Source: Fomes fomentarius (lineage: Eukaryota; Basidiomycota; Agaricomycetes; Polyporales; Polyporaceae). Taken from it: DNA of 64,000 nucleotides. Below the pieces are notes generated by a model, which made no database searches, was not told the origin of the DNA, and was given only the letters and a program-made list of their open reading frames with translations. The stretch is taken from NCBI GenBank assembly GCA_022606135.1, contig JABYQN010000001.1, forward strand, positions 3,720,001 through 3,784,000, written 5' to 3'. The position numbers and the translations under genes were made by a program. Positions 10,236 to 19,195 of the stretch are shown here, piece after piece (position 1 is the stretch's first letter; the number at the start of each line of letters is the position of its first letter).

Positions 10236-10250
10236 GCAGGGCTCATAACC
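10236..10250 (-). other. Primer-binding site of Copia copy 2
   Basis: The plus strand gcagggctcataacc is identical to 3969-3983 and to the anticodon arm of initiator tRNA-Met. It touches the LTR boundary directly. Confidence 0.8.
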
Positions 10251-10799
10251 TGATGAACTCTGAACCTGTAAGGCGAGGAGCGACTGTAAGTCACAACAGA
10301 GAGGGATCTTCAGTCAGTGAGCGAACGACTATATGCATAGTGAAGTACCTGTAAGTCACAACAGAGAGGGCTACAAGTACTAATCAGTAAGAAGAGTAGA
10401 GCATATGTAGGTAAGAGACTTACTCTCAGTCAGTGAGTGAACGACTGAAGAGCAGAGGCGAAGAAGGGACTGCTTTTATACATGAGGGATGAGTCCATGA
10501 GTCAGCAAATGAAGCAGTCACATGTAGCCATAAGACGATGAGTCAGAGTCCGTATCGGCGTATGAGTCAGATACAGTCATAGCATGAGTCAGACATAAGG
10601 TCTAGAAGAGTCCGGTGCAGTGTAGAACGCACTGGTACGCACAGGAATGCACAGTAACCATATGGTCATGGGAAAGTACAGTAGGAGAACAAAGAAAACC
10701 ATAAATGGTAAGTAGGAACACAGCCTATCTAATCATATGACCATAAACAAGTGTACACAACTCCGGTCCGAGCACAGCCGGTAGTCCGGAAGTTCAACA
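10251..10799 (-). repeat. 5' LTR of Copia copy 2 (549 bp, full length)
   Basis: Full-length version of the LTR at 4479-4911. It contains two copies of a 20-bp block, cagtcagtgag(c/t)gaacgact, and two copies of tgtaagtcacaacagagagg. In the sense direction it carries a cluster of four TGACTCA motifs and then TATAAAAG, so U3 lies toward 10799 and U5 toward 10251. Confidence 0.95.
10474..10591 (-). promoter_or_regulatory. U3 promoter of Copia copy 2: four TGAGTCA sites plus TATA box
   Basis: TGAGTCA (its complement TGACTCA is the same site) occurs at 10498-10504, 10539-10545, 10563-10569 and 10585-10591. The TATA box TATAAAA reads 10480 to 10474 on the minus strand, so all four sites lie about 18-111 bp upstream of it. 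TGAGTCA is the consensus of fungal Gcn4/AP-1 bZIP regulators. The promoter role is inferred from position. Confidence 0.65.
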
Positions 10800-11939
10800 C
10801 GATCAAGGATACAGCATTGTGATGTGCACGGCGGGTCATGTTGTGAACGAGCCCATTTGATAAGTATAGAGGGTAGTAGTCATTCTGCCCGGTAGCGACT
10901 GAGACTGTTGTCTTATCGCTACCTAGTATCACTGGGCAGAACGTTGTATCCTGCATTCCTTCTTGCTTTCCAATGGTGTCCTGTGGAGCGGGCACATAAG
11001 TAACAAACTGGGAGATTCCATCGATGCATAGTATAGTGTTCACACACAGCTTGTTGCCAAACCCAGTCGCCCGACATGAAATCCTCGAAGACTCGATCAT
11101 CACCATGGTACACCTTCTTAGGGGCGAAGTCCATCTCCTGTTTAAAGGTAGGGTTTGCAAGCTGGTGATGGAGAACAGCACGTGGACAACGGTACCACAC
11201 TCGATACTCAGCATCCATCCATGAGGGTACATTTGCACTTGGACGGGGCCCTATGTACGTCACAGTGAACAATTCCCATCGCACGTCACCCACCGTGATT
11301 GAGTCGATGGTTTCGTATAGATCCTTACGGTCTGCAAAAGGAGGAGCCTGACCTGGGTACAATGCTGCAAGGAGCTGCATTAGCTCGTCGATGTGATTGC
11401 CTGACATCTGATCTTTCCGGTACAGGAAATCAGCGAACTCAAAGTGTGCGCGTGATGCGAAAGGTGTAAAGTCGTTGGGAGGGCGAGGTGGCATAGGTAG
11501 AGGGGGAGTGTTAAACGGTAGAGGTTCGCCGCGCTCATCGCACGGACGGCCTGTAGGATAGTAACATGCCATGAGTATGACACTAACTGTGAAACCTGAG
11601 ATGTTGTGAATGGAGGTGGAACATACCATTCATGATGGAATGACGTATTACTTCTATCCGCGGCCGGTCCCCAGCAGCTGCGACAGCAGCAGGCGGTGGA
11701 GCGCGACCCTCAGCTGGAAGGTCTTGAACTGGGTCAGCGTCGTGGCCGGGCATCATCTTGTGAGGTGGTGGAGAGGCAGGGACACTCTGCGGCACTAGAT
11801 TGTGTGGAGCAGGATGAGCGACATAGTGAACAGTGTTGATGTGCCAGGTTCGCCCACTGTGACTCTTGAAGAGCTGGTTACATCCAGGCTGGGTGCATGG
11901 AATATTAGCGGGGCGGAAGATCTTGAGTTTTCTCAACAT
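10800..11939 (-). pseudogene. Plavaka-type transposase, 5' fragment
   Basis: Three minus-strand exons can be joined: 11939-11627, 11550-11048 and 10980-10800. The introns are 76 and 67 nt (GTATGT..CAG, GTGTGT..CAG). The product starts with a C2H2 finger (CTQPGC..HINTVH). It then runs into GRPCDERGEPLPFNTPPLP, FADFLYRKDQMS, IDSITVGDVRWE, SWMDAEYRVWYRCPR, GDWVWQQA and VILGSDKTTVSVATGQ, the block order of basidiomycete Plavaka transposases (family name from memory). The frame is cut after HHNAVSLI by the LTR at 10799. The rest of the gene is not found on the other side of the Copia element, so it cannot be functional. Confidence 0.75.
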
Positions 11940-12188
11940 GGTGATGAGGTCGACTTAGTTGGAGTAGAAGCGTGTAGGAGACCAAAGTTGAAGATGAGGA
12001 AGCCACAGTGAAAAGGCAGGGGGAAGATTGAATTGAGTATCCGAGATGACAGGCTGAGAGTTTGGGACGTATCGATAACCCAGCCTGAGGCCTTATCGAC
12101 GCACCGCATCACGCGAGCTGAGTCATGCAGTGAATAGGGGCCTCGGTGACGGTTGGTATCTTGTATCTCCCCCTTCCCGACCACTACT

Positions 12189-15100
12189 ATGCCTCCAAAA
12201 CCACAGAAAAAAAAATTGCCTGCCGTCTCCCCTGTCCCCTTCGTCCCTCCTGTTGACGTCGAAAGTCCTGCTACTCCTAGAGCTACTCCTCTGGCTGTTC
12301 CAGCTGTTGATTCCACCATCCGCGAGACTCGTGAGTCAAACAAAGGGAAGCGCCCGGGGTTGCGTCTGCTCCCTGGGTGGGATGCCGACAATCCCAATCG
12401 CCCTCCAACTCCCCCACCTGAGCGGCATGGAAGAGCAGTCGCAGCTCGAGTGGTCAAGGAGAAGGAGGAGCTCGCAATGAGGGAGACTCAACAAGTCTCC
12501 TTACAAGCAGTTGCGCAGCTCCAGAACCGAATGCGTCAGGAGGACGAAGCTGCCACATCATCACGTCACAAGCCCATGCGACCAAATCCTATTCAGAACA
12601 GTGTGCAGGATGTTCTACAGAATGGTATTTGCTCAGATATCTCACCTCATGAATCATTTTTCATTGGACTGCTTCTCTCGAAAAGCAGAGTCCGAGATCT
12701 TTGTGAACAGGCTGAAGTCCACGCCTGCCAAGACAGGTGAAGAGGGAGTCACCCCGCGGCTTCCTCCCATTAAGCTACATGTCAGTGAGTATCTACAACT
12801 CTGGGTCAGTACACAACAAAGTAGCCTATGCTTGACACTAGCGGCTACCCGTCTGGTCACTGCTCCCAAGTCTGTCGGCGCTAAGTACAGCGCTCCGTCG
12901 CCCAGTGAGGAGCCATCAGGTCAGTTCATATACATAGCGTCTAGCAGTGCTTAGAGAACTTAACATGCCTCTTAGACTCCGATGATGCCACTGGAGAAGA
13001 CCACGGTGTCACCACTCAGATCAAAGACGATGCACGTTGCACACCTACTCAGGCTGCCAGTCATGACAAACACCTTGATGTCCATTCGGATATCGAGATC
13101 ATCGAGAGTCAGCTGAGTGCATCTGAGTTCGAGCCAGGTGGGGATGAGAGTGACAGCGGGACCGGGGAGCCGTCTGACCAACAGATGGATGTCAATGAAG
13201 AGGAAAAGCAACACCTGAAGGGGCGTGGGCAAAGGAAAGTTAAGGTTACACGCGCTGATGTCAAGGCCATGTGTGAGCACGCTGCCTCGGAGTTAAAGAG
13301 GAAAGACCACCCCACGCTTGCGGAGAGTGCCGCTACTGCCGCGTAAGTCCATTGAAACTCTAATGCTCAATCACTCATACCTGATCAACGACTACACCAA
13401 CTTCTCCTCTCCATCATTACCCCTTGGAACCTCAACATCTGGCTACGCTATTACATACCTCTATGAATGACCGACTTGAAACACGCCACCCACCTCTCTA
13501 ACTGGTGAGAAACTCACTCCAGCCAACCTTGTGACTGGCGTCCGACAAGATTACTGATTGACATACCACTCACCGCATGTAGCGTCAACAGGAACAACAT
13601 CAAGAAGCAGAAGGGTAAGAGGACATCTGCAGGGCTCCGCCCTGGATTTGCAGAGCACTTCAAGGCACCCAACGATACCGTGCGCCCTGCAACTTTGACG
13701 ACCACACTTGTGGCAGCTGGCGAACATGCTCAGGACCCGAAAGGCAAGGGCAAACAACGTGCCATGAGTTGCAAGTCTACACCTACTGCCCGACCTCTTC
13801 CACATCCTCAACCAGAAGAGGAGGAGGACTGGGCAGGTGTCGATGAGTATACTGGAGGATATCATGACGTCGAGGATTCGATTGAGCACGACGCAATGGA
13901 TGCAGATGCTGGTGCCAGTCGCCTGTTTTGGCGTTTGCGTGAGTCACTTGACGATGATGATCACAGTCAGCAACAACACTCAGGATCCCGGGTGAGTGCT
14001 CAGTGGCCGAAAGGCACTCCCGCATCTTCCAGCACGCCTCTTGTTCCCTACCGGGTAAGTGAACAACCCATTTGTAGTAGTGAACACTCATCCAAACTTT
14101 GCACCTAGTGTGATCTACTCACGAAGATCACACCGGCTCAACGCGACACAGGCTCAAGTAAGAAGAAGGCTGCGCCCTGATTCAACAGTAGTCACATTCC
14201 GCTCAACATGAAAGATGACTACGATGACCGTTTCACGCCTCTTGCAATGGTATGGGCTGGCCTCCGAGAGCCCTTCTCGCAGCCAACAGTCGACACCGTA
14301 CAGCAGATCTTTGATCTTGCCTATCCCACGAGTGAGTATCAGGTCGTCGACGACGACATTTTTTTCAAGATGGTGAGTGCTATGCTCACCTCACAGGAAA
14401 GCCCGCACACTGACAACCCTCAGGTCGAGAATCATTGGTCCAACTGGCAGAACAAGATGCGGGAGGCCGCGCTCGAGGTCCTCAACACTCGCTTTTCAAA
14501 CCCTGCTCACGTCAATCTTCATAGTCACGAGGCACGCGCTCGGTATTGCCACAAGCTGCTTGGGGGCGAGAATGACCGCTACCGAGAGCAGATTCTTCAT
14601 ACTCGTGCCCCGCTTTTCTGGAAGGTGTCGAAGGCAGGTGAACGTGAGGTTAGTAATACTAGTCGAAGTTAAGGTTTGCATTGAGCGACTTATATGTACT
14701 GATCATTCTCATGTCAGGGACGATATCAACACCCGGATCTTCTACAGGTCTTGGGTTGTGTTGGAACATGAGTTTTTTTTTTGAGTACGACCGATGACGC
14801 ATCCGGCCCGGACGATACCCTATCGTCGTATGATAAGCCCCTGTATGTTACCGCTTACGGACTTACTGGTACCTTAGTTATGTCCTGATTTGGTCATTTA
14901 CATTCCTCTAAGTTACTTATAAGGCTCGCGCATCATCCTGTATTCCTTATGCGTTTGCTTGGTACAAACGCGAATTCATCCTTTTGTTGCTCACTTCCCT
15001 GCTCTCTCGCGTGCTCGCTCCGCTTGCTTCAATAGGTTGGGTGCATCTACATCTCATTGACCGACTTCCCAAAGACCTTCGTAATGCTATCGACGCCCTC

Positions 15101-15523
15101 CCTCAACCCCGACCCGCGGGTGCCCTCGCTATGAGCGCCCTTGCGGTGCGTATCGGTTCCCTTCCACTGCTCCCGTGACACTTATGGAATCGGTTTACAT
15201 ATCTCTAGATGGAGTTTGCGCTCCACTCGTGGAAGTCAGGTGAACTCCATCTCACGAAGGCCATCTCTGGGCAGTTCTCGCAGAAGAATTATGGGAATAT
15301 GACATGCTGGGACCCAGAAGCTGAGCAATGGGTTGATATCAATGCAGCGACGGCGCTGTACACTCGCGCCAAACAACTTGGTGACGCACGCTGGACCGTC
15401 ATCTTGCGCGACACAAACAAGTACCTCCGTGACCATCGAGAGACAGTACAACACGCACGCAAGCGTCCAACTGCCTCTGTTTCTCGCCGCACACTCGAGC
15501 CGAACTTCTACTCTTCGGACTAA
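12189..15523 (+). CDS. Multi-exon hypothetical protein, DUF6532-like
   Basis: Plus-strand gene with many short exons; boundaries are approximate. It begins MPPKPQKKKLPAVSPVP and has a long disordered basic/acidic N-terminal part. One clear exon is about 12977-13342 (DSDDATGEDHG.., ending at gtaag). Another starts at about 13584. The conserved-looking C-terminal half has DDRFTPLAMVWAGLREPFSQ, NHWSNWQNKMREAALEV, ARYCHKLLGG and GRYQHPDLLQ. ALAMSALA is spliced to MEFALHSWKSGEL (intron gtgcgt..ctctag) and followed by FSQKNYG. This pattern resembles the DUF6532 family common in agaricomycete genomes; that is a comparison from memory. No function is known. The setting between two transposon remnants suggests a repeated or mobile-associated gene. 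Confidence 0.5.
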
Positions 15524-16188
15524 GTACAGTATGCTGGCACGGTCCCCTTGCTCACTGTTGCTTGTCTGATCAATCCTGAACAGCCCATGTTCATCTATCT
15601 ATTGCCTCCAACTCGTGGGACACGGTATGTTACTACATACAACGCTGCAATCATATCCTGACATTTTTACCAGTCGACAGGTGTCTCTCGTCACACAGTC
15701 ATTACCTGGTACCACGTTCGTCGGTCTGTGCTTGCTTTCAGTGTCGGTTTCAGCTCTATATCAACAGTTCGTGATCCTTTCCTCACCCATTCTCTCTATT
15801 TACCAACTTCTGTCACTCCTTCCACCAGTCAACGCACCTTCTTCCGTCACAGCCAGCCTTTGCCCTGGCACTACCGTGCTAGTGGATGCCTCCATTAGTA
15901 CATGCTGTCACTACGTGTTTGTAAACCGTTCATGTCCATATCCCGGTCCAATATACCATATGTCGAGTGACCAAAAATCTCAATGTCTGATGTAAGGAGG
16001 GCCGCAAGTGCTCATCTATTTTCAGTACTTCGACACCTACTTACAGAACTTAGACACGATCTTATAGAAGCCATCAACTTAGCTACGCAATATGACATGG
16101 CTTCATCAAGTGCACATTTACTTCAGCAAGTACATGTACTTATTCTACTTACCCTACTTGGGACCAAAATGATGTTTTCCTGATGTCA
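15524..16188. other. Spacer between two hypothetical genes
   Basis: No convincing coding sequence or repeat was recognised. Only short frames occur (for example 15615-15995). It may hold unrecognised 5' exons of the gene ending at 17552. Confidence 0.4.
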
Positions 16189-17552
16189 GGCAGGTACACC
16201 CCGCTCTGATTCAGGCTGGTCCTTTCCAAATCAACAATCGCACGACCTGGCCGACGCTTCTCGATGACCTCACAAAGACAGTTAAGGCAGAGCGCGAGAA
16301 TCTTGTCATATCATCAATCCGGTGGAGTTGGTCAGCGACGTCGCCTAAGGGAAAGGCGTTGAACGCACGGACTCTCCACTACCTGCCGCTCACGGACGAG
16401 GTGGCTTGTGCTGTGCTTGTCAAATCAATTCGCGAGGCTGTCACCGCTGGATCTATCTGTGGGAATGAGTTCATTCTCATCAGCATGGCACAGCCGCTGT
16501 CAATCCAGCAACACACAAATCTGGTATGCCTACTTAACTCCTTTCATGTCTACCGCTGGACCTTACAAACACGTTAACTGTGACAGCCGTGGCTCCAGCC
16601 GAACCCAGTCACATCCGTCACACAGTGGCCCATCCCTCCACCTCAGCCATCTCAGGTACCGGCCCAGACTTTCTCGTCGAACGTAAAAACACCGGGGTCA
16701 AAGGTGTGTGTTGTCAAAGGTCTGACGCCGCATTCTGCTTACCAAGTACTGACATCCGTTCTTACAGTCCTCTGTCGACAAGGACATCAAAAAGATCATT
16801 GCCGCATTGGAGGGGCAAGAGGCGCACCGTGTTGGTGCATGTGCTGTTCATCCGGGTGTCTGATGCTTCCATGACAGCGCCTCGGATCTCCACTTCGAGC
16901 TAGATACCGCCCGGCTTACAGTTTGGGCAGATGCGCTCATGCAGGTACGATTAACACCCATCTGGTTGGCTGCCTGTCACTCTGTTCTCACAGTTCTCGA
17001 CCACAGAATGAGCCTGGGGTCTCTCTGACGTGTCCGCCTATGGGAAGCTGGTTCTTCAAGGCTGATCAGGCCTTGAAGATACCTCCTGCCGCACGCACCG
17101 GCTTCCGGACTCTTGGCAATGGTCCAGCTGCCGTGCAAACAGCAGTCCCATTTGGTGCTGCCATGTCAGATCCCGGGCTCATGATGTCATCGTCTTCGCA
17201 AGCATGGACTACGGCGGTGCCTCAGTTTGCAAGCAATCCGGGGCAGATAATGCCGTTTGCCCCGGTTGCCGCTACCTACGTTCCCGTCACTTCGCCCGGA
17301 TGGATGCCGAATCCCTATGCTTCCCAACCAGCACTTGGCATGGGGATGCCAGTGCCTCCCTTTGCAATGCCACCGTTTTCGCAGCCGATGTATCCGATAA
17401 ACAATCCTCCAGCCGCTATGATGCCCATTGCGGGAGGCGCCTATGCTCCGGCTCCGCAAAATCTACCTTATGGGAATGCTCCTTATGCCCCCGCATCGCA
17501 AGGTTATCAGAACGCTAATGCCTATGTGCATGGTGCTGCACATCCGCACTAG
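16189..17552 (+). CDS. Multi-exon hypothetical protein with Pro/Met/Ala-rich tail (5' end uncertain)
   Basis: The first exon I can support opens after a cag acceptor at about 16188 and reads VHPALIQAGPFQINNRTTWP, later RTLHYLPLTDEVACAVLVKS and SMAQPLSIQQHTNL. Further exons give PWLQPNPVTSVTQWPIPPP, SSVDKDIKKIIAALEGQE, DSASDLHFELDTARLTVWAD and GSWFFKADQALK. The last ends in a low-complexity stretch rich in Pro, Met, Ala and Tyr, with TAG at 17550-17552. Splice sites are short GT..AG introns. I do not recognise the function. The start codon is not identified and an unseen upstream exon is likely. A link to the preceding gene cannot be excluded. Confidence 0.45.
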
Positions 17553-17753
17553 TCTTCTATATTAACTACAATGTCTCGATACCTGATCCCATTCTATATG
17601 CCTCATCTCTCACCTATGATTGCCTCTCATAGACTCGGTGTTTAATGGTGTTCTTCATGTAGCTACCACACTTCACTATACATTCTTCGTAATACCTCAA
17701 TCACTCCCCACTCCATCTTATAGTCTTACCTCGTGCTTTACATTTTACAGTCG

Positions 17754-17816
17754 TTACTCACACCTTACACCTTACGGTCATTACTCACGCCTTACGCCTT
17801 ACTGTCATTACTCACC
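17754..17816. repeat. 27-bp tandem repeat, 2.3 copies
   Basis: Units begin at 17754, 17781 and 17808 with the pattern TTACTCACRCCTTACRCCTT followed by ACKGTCA. It is a small minisatellite in the spacer between a hypothetical gene and the Tc1-like transposase. Confidence 0.8.
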
Positions 17817-17913
17817 ATGCAGTGGGACATTGCATATGCCAAGTAGAGTATATACATTGATAATTGTCTCACCAACGACATGAAAATTGAGTGAATAGAT
17901 AGCACACGAGGGA

Positions 17914-19035
17914 CTAAATATAACCACTGTGTCTGTACCAGGACAACACCTTCTCTGCAGACACCGCCGCCAAGCAAGCCTCCATCAAATCAACCTCCGG
18001 CGAAGGAGAGTTGACGTACATCTCTCCATGTCGACGGAGGTGGTATTTCACTATGCCAGAGACACGTCAGCGTGATGCAGTTTCCAGAGTGGACATGACC
18101 TACATGCACTGAATGCCTCTTCGATAGGGTTGAGATCAGGGGAGTACGGGGGCAGAAATATATACAGACATCCTTGACGAATGAGCTGAAGGATCGGTAG
18201 AAGGAAGGTATAGTGTGAACATACCTGCGGCCTCAACCACATCGCGCACTGCCTGACTCTTGTGTGTGCGGCAGTTGTCCACGATAAGCACACTATTCGG
18301 CCCCGGAAACGGATTCATCTTGGGCGACTTAACGGCCAACCTTGTAAACATTTGAATAGTCATGAGACACAAAGAGCGTACCAGATCATTGATAACCCAA
18401 TCAAGGAACGTCGCACCATCCACTGAACCCCGTACAACTCGCACCGTGAGGATCCCCGTGACTGACAGAGCGGGAAGGATGCTATACCGAACCCCACGGT
18501 CTGCAGAGACGACCTCAACAGCCCTTTCACCAGTGAGAGCGCGTCCATATCGCCTCAGGACTGTCCGGTTGTCCTTGCTTGACTCGTCTGCAAAGACGAG
18601 CTGACTAGCCACAAAACGGGAGGTGATGTCGTATTTCCATTGCTGGTGTGTGACTTCGTTGCGTTCAGCGGCATGTCGTCGTAGTTTCTTGTATGTGAAG
18701 CCAAGGCCTTGGAGTGCACCGTGGATCGAAGTGATAGAAATGGGGAGGTCGTGATGACACGCAAACCACTCAACTACCTCCTCCAGGTATATGCCCGGAT
18801 TTGCCCTGATTAGCTCCTGTAGGTCTTGTAGGTGCTTTGCTGTGAGCTTGCGCCGGCGACCACAGAGGTACGTGAGCCGTGAAATGTGATCGTATTGCTG
18901 GAAGCTTGCTTGCCAACGTCCGAGAGTGCGCTTCGAGACACCAAGTGCCGCAACGACCTGAGATGTCGACCAGCCTGAAGATAGAAGGTGTAGAGCTCGC
19001 TCCTGTAAATCAGAGCTTATTTTTCGATTGGGCAT
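17914..19035 (-). CDS. Tc1/mariner-like (IS630 superfamily) DD34E transposase, three exons
   Basis: Exons 19035-18225, 18172-18104 and 18050-17914 give a 338-residue protein. The introns are 52 nt (gtatgt..caag) and 53 nt (gtaggt..atag). The N-terminus is a helix-turn-helix (SSGWSTSQVVAALGVSKRTL) followed by a second DNA-binding segment. The catalytic residues are D in VFADESSKD, D in VLIVDNCRTH and E in LPPYSPDLNPIEEAF, with exactly 34 residues between the last two. The protein ends ACLAAVSAEKVLSWYRHSGY, typical of this group. Without splicing the frame breaks before the PPYSPDLNP motif, so an annotation ignoring introns would call it broken. A terminal repeat lies about 70 bp upstream of the ATG. 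Confidence 0.9.
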
Positions 19036-19104
19036 TGGCTGAAGATGGAGCTATAGCGAGAATGGGAGAACGCAGACCGGCGCCTGCATACACTGGCACT
19101 CGAA

Positions 19105-19195
19105 GGGCATTTTTTGAATTTTTTGGTGCTATTGGCGTCAAAAAGTGTGAGTTGGCACAGACGCGCACGTTGGGCATTCTTTACCGAAACAGCTG
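19105..19195. repeat. Terminal inverted repeat at the 5' side of the Tc1-like transposase
   Basis: Starts inside at ttttggtgctattggcgtca and ends gggcattctttaccgaaaca followed by gctg. About 75 bp match the ends of the 886-bp foldback element at 37568-38453 with only around nine differences. The base pair after the end is TC, not the TA expected for this superfamily. No partner end was found in the 360 bp downstream of the transposase stop, so the element looks one-sided. Confidence 0.8.

Larger units (their letters stand above)
4479..10799 (-). mobile_element. Ty1/Copia LTR retrotransposon, copy 2 (complete)
   Basis: A complete minus-strand Copia element of about 6.3 kb: 5' LTR 10251-10799, primer-binding site 10236-10250, leader, one gag-pol frame 9632-4923, purine tract 4922-4912, and 3' LTR 4479-4911. 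The LTRs differ at about six positions in the aligned 433 bp. The right one also carries 116 extra bp. Both LTRs start TGTTGAAC and end TTCATCA in the sense direction. No 5-bp target-site duplication is visible: the sense 5' flank ends GATCG and the 3' flank begins CGCAC. The element abuts a Plavaka transposase fragment on its right side. Confidence 0.95.

Noticed and set aside
15615..16183. Short plus-strand frames as extra exons or genes
   Set aside because: No motif, no consistent splice sites and no continuity with either neighbour.
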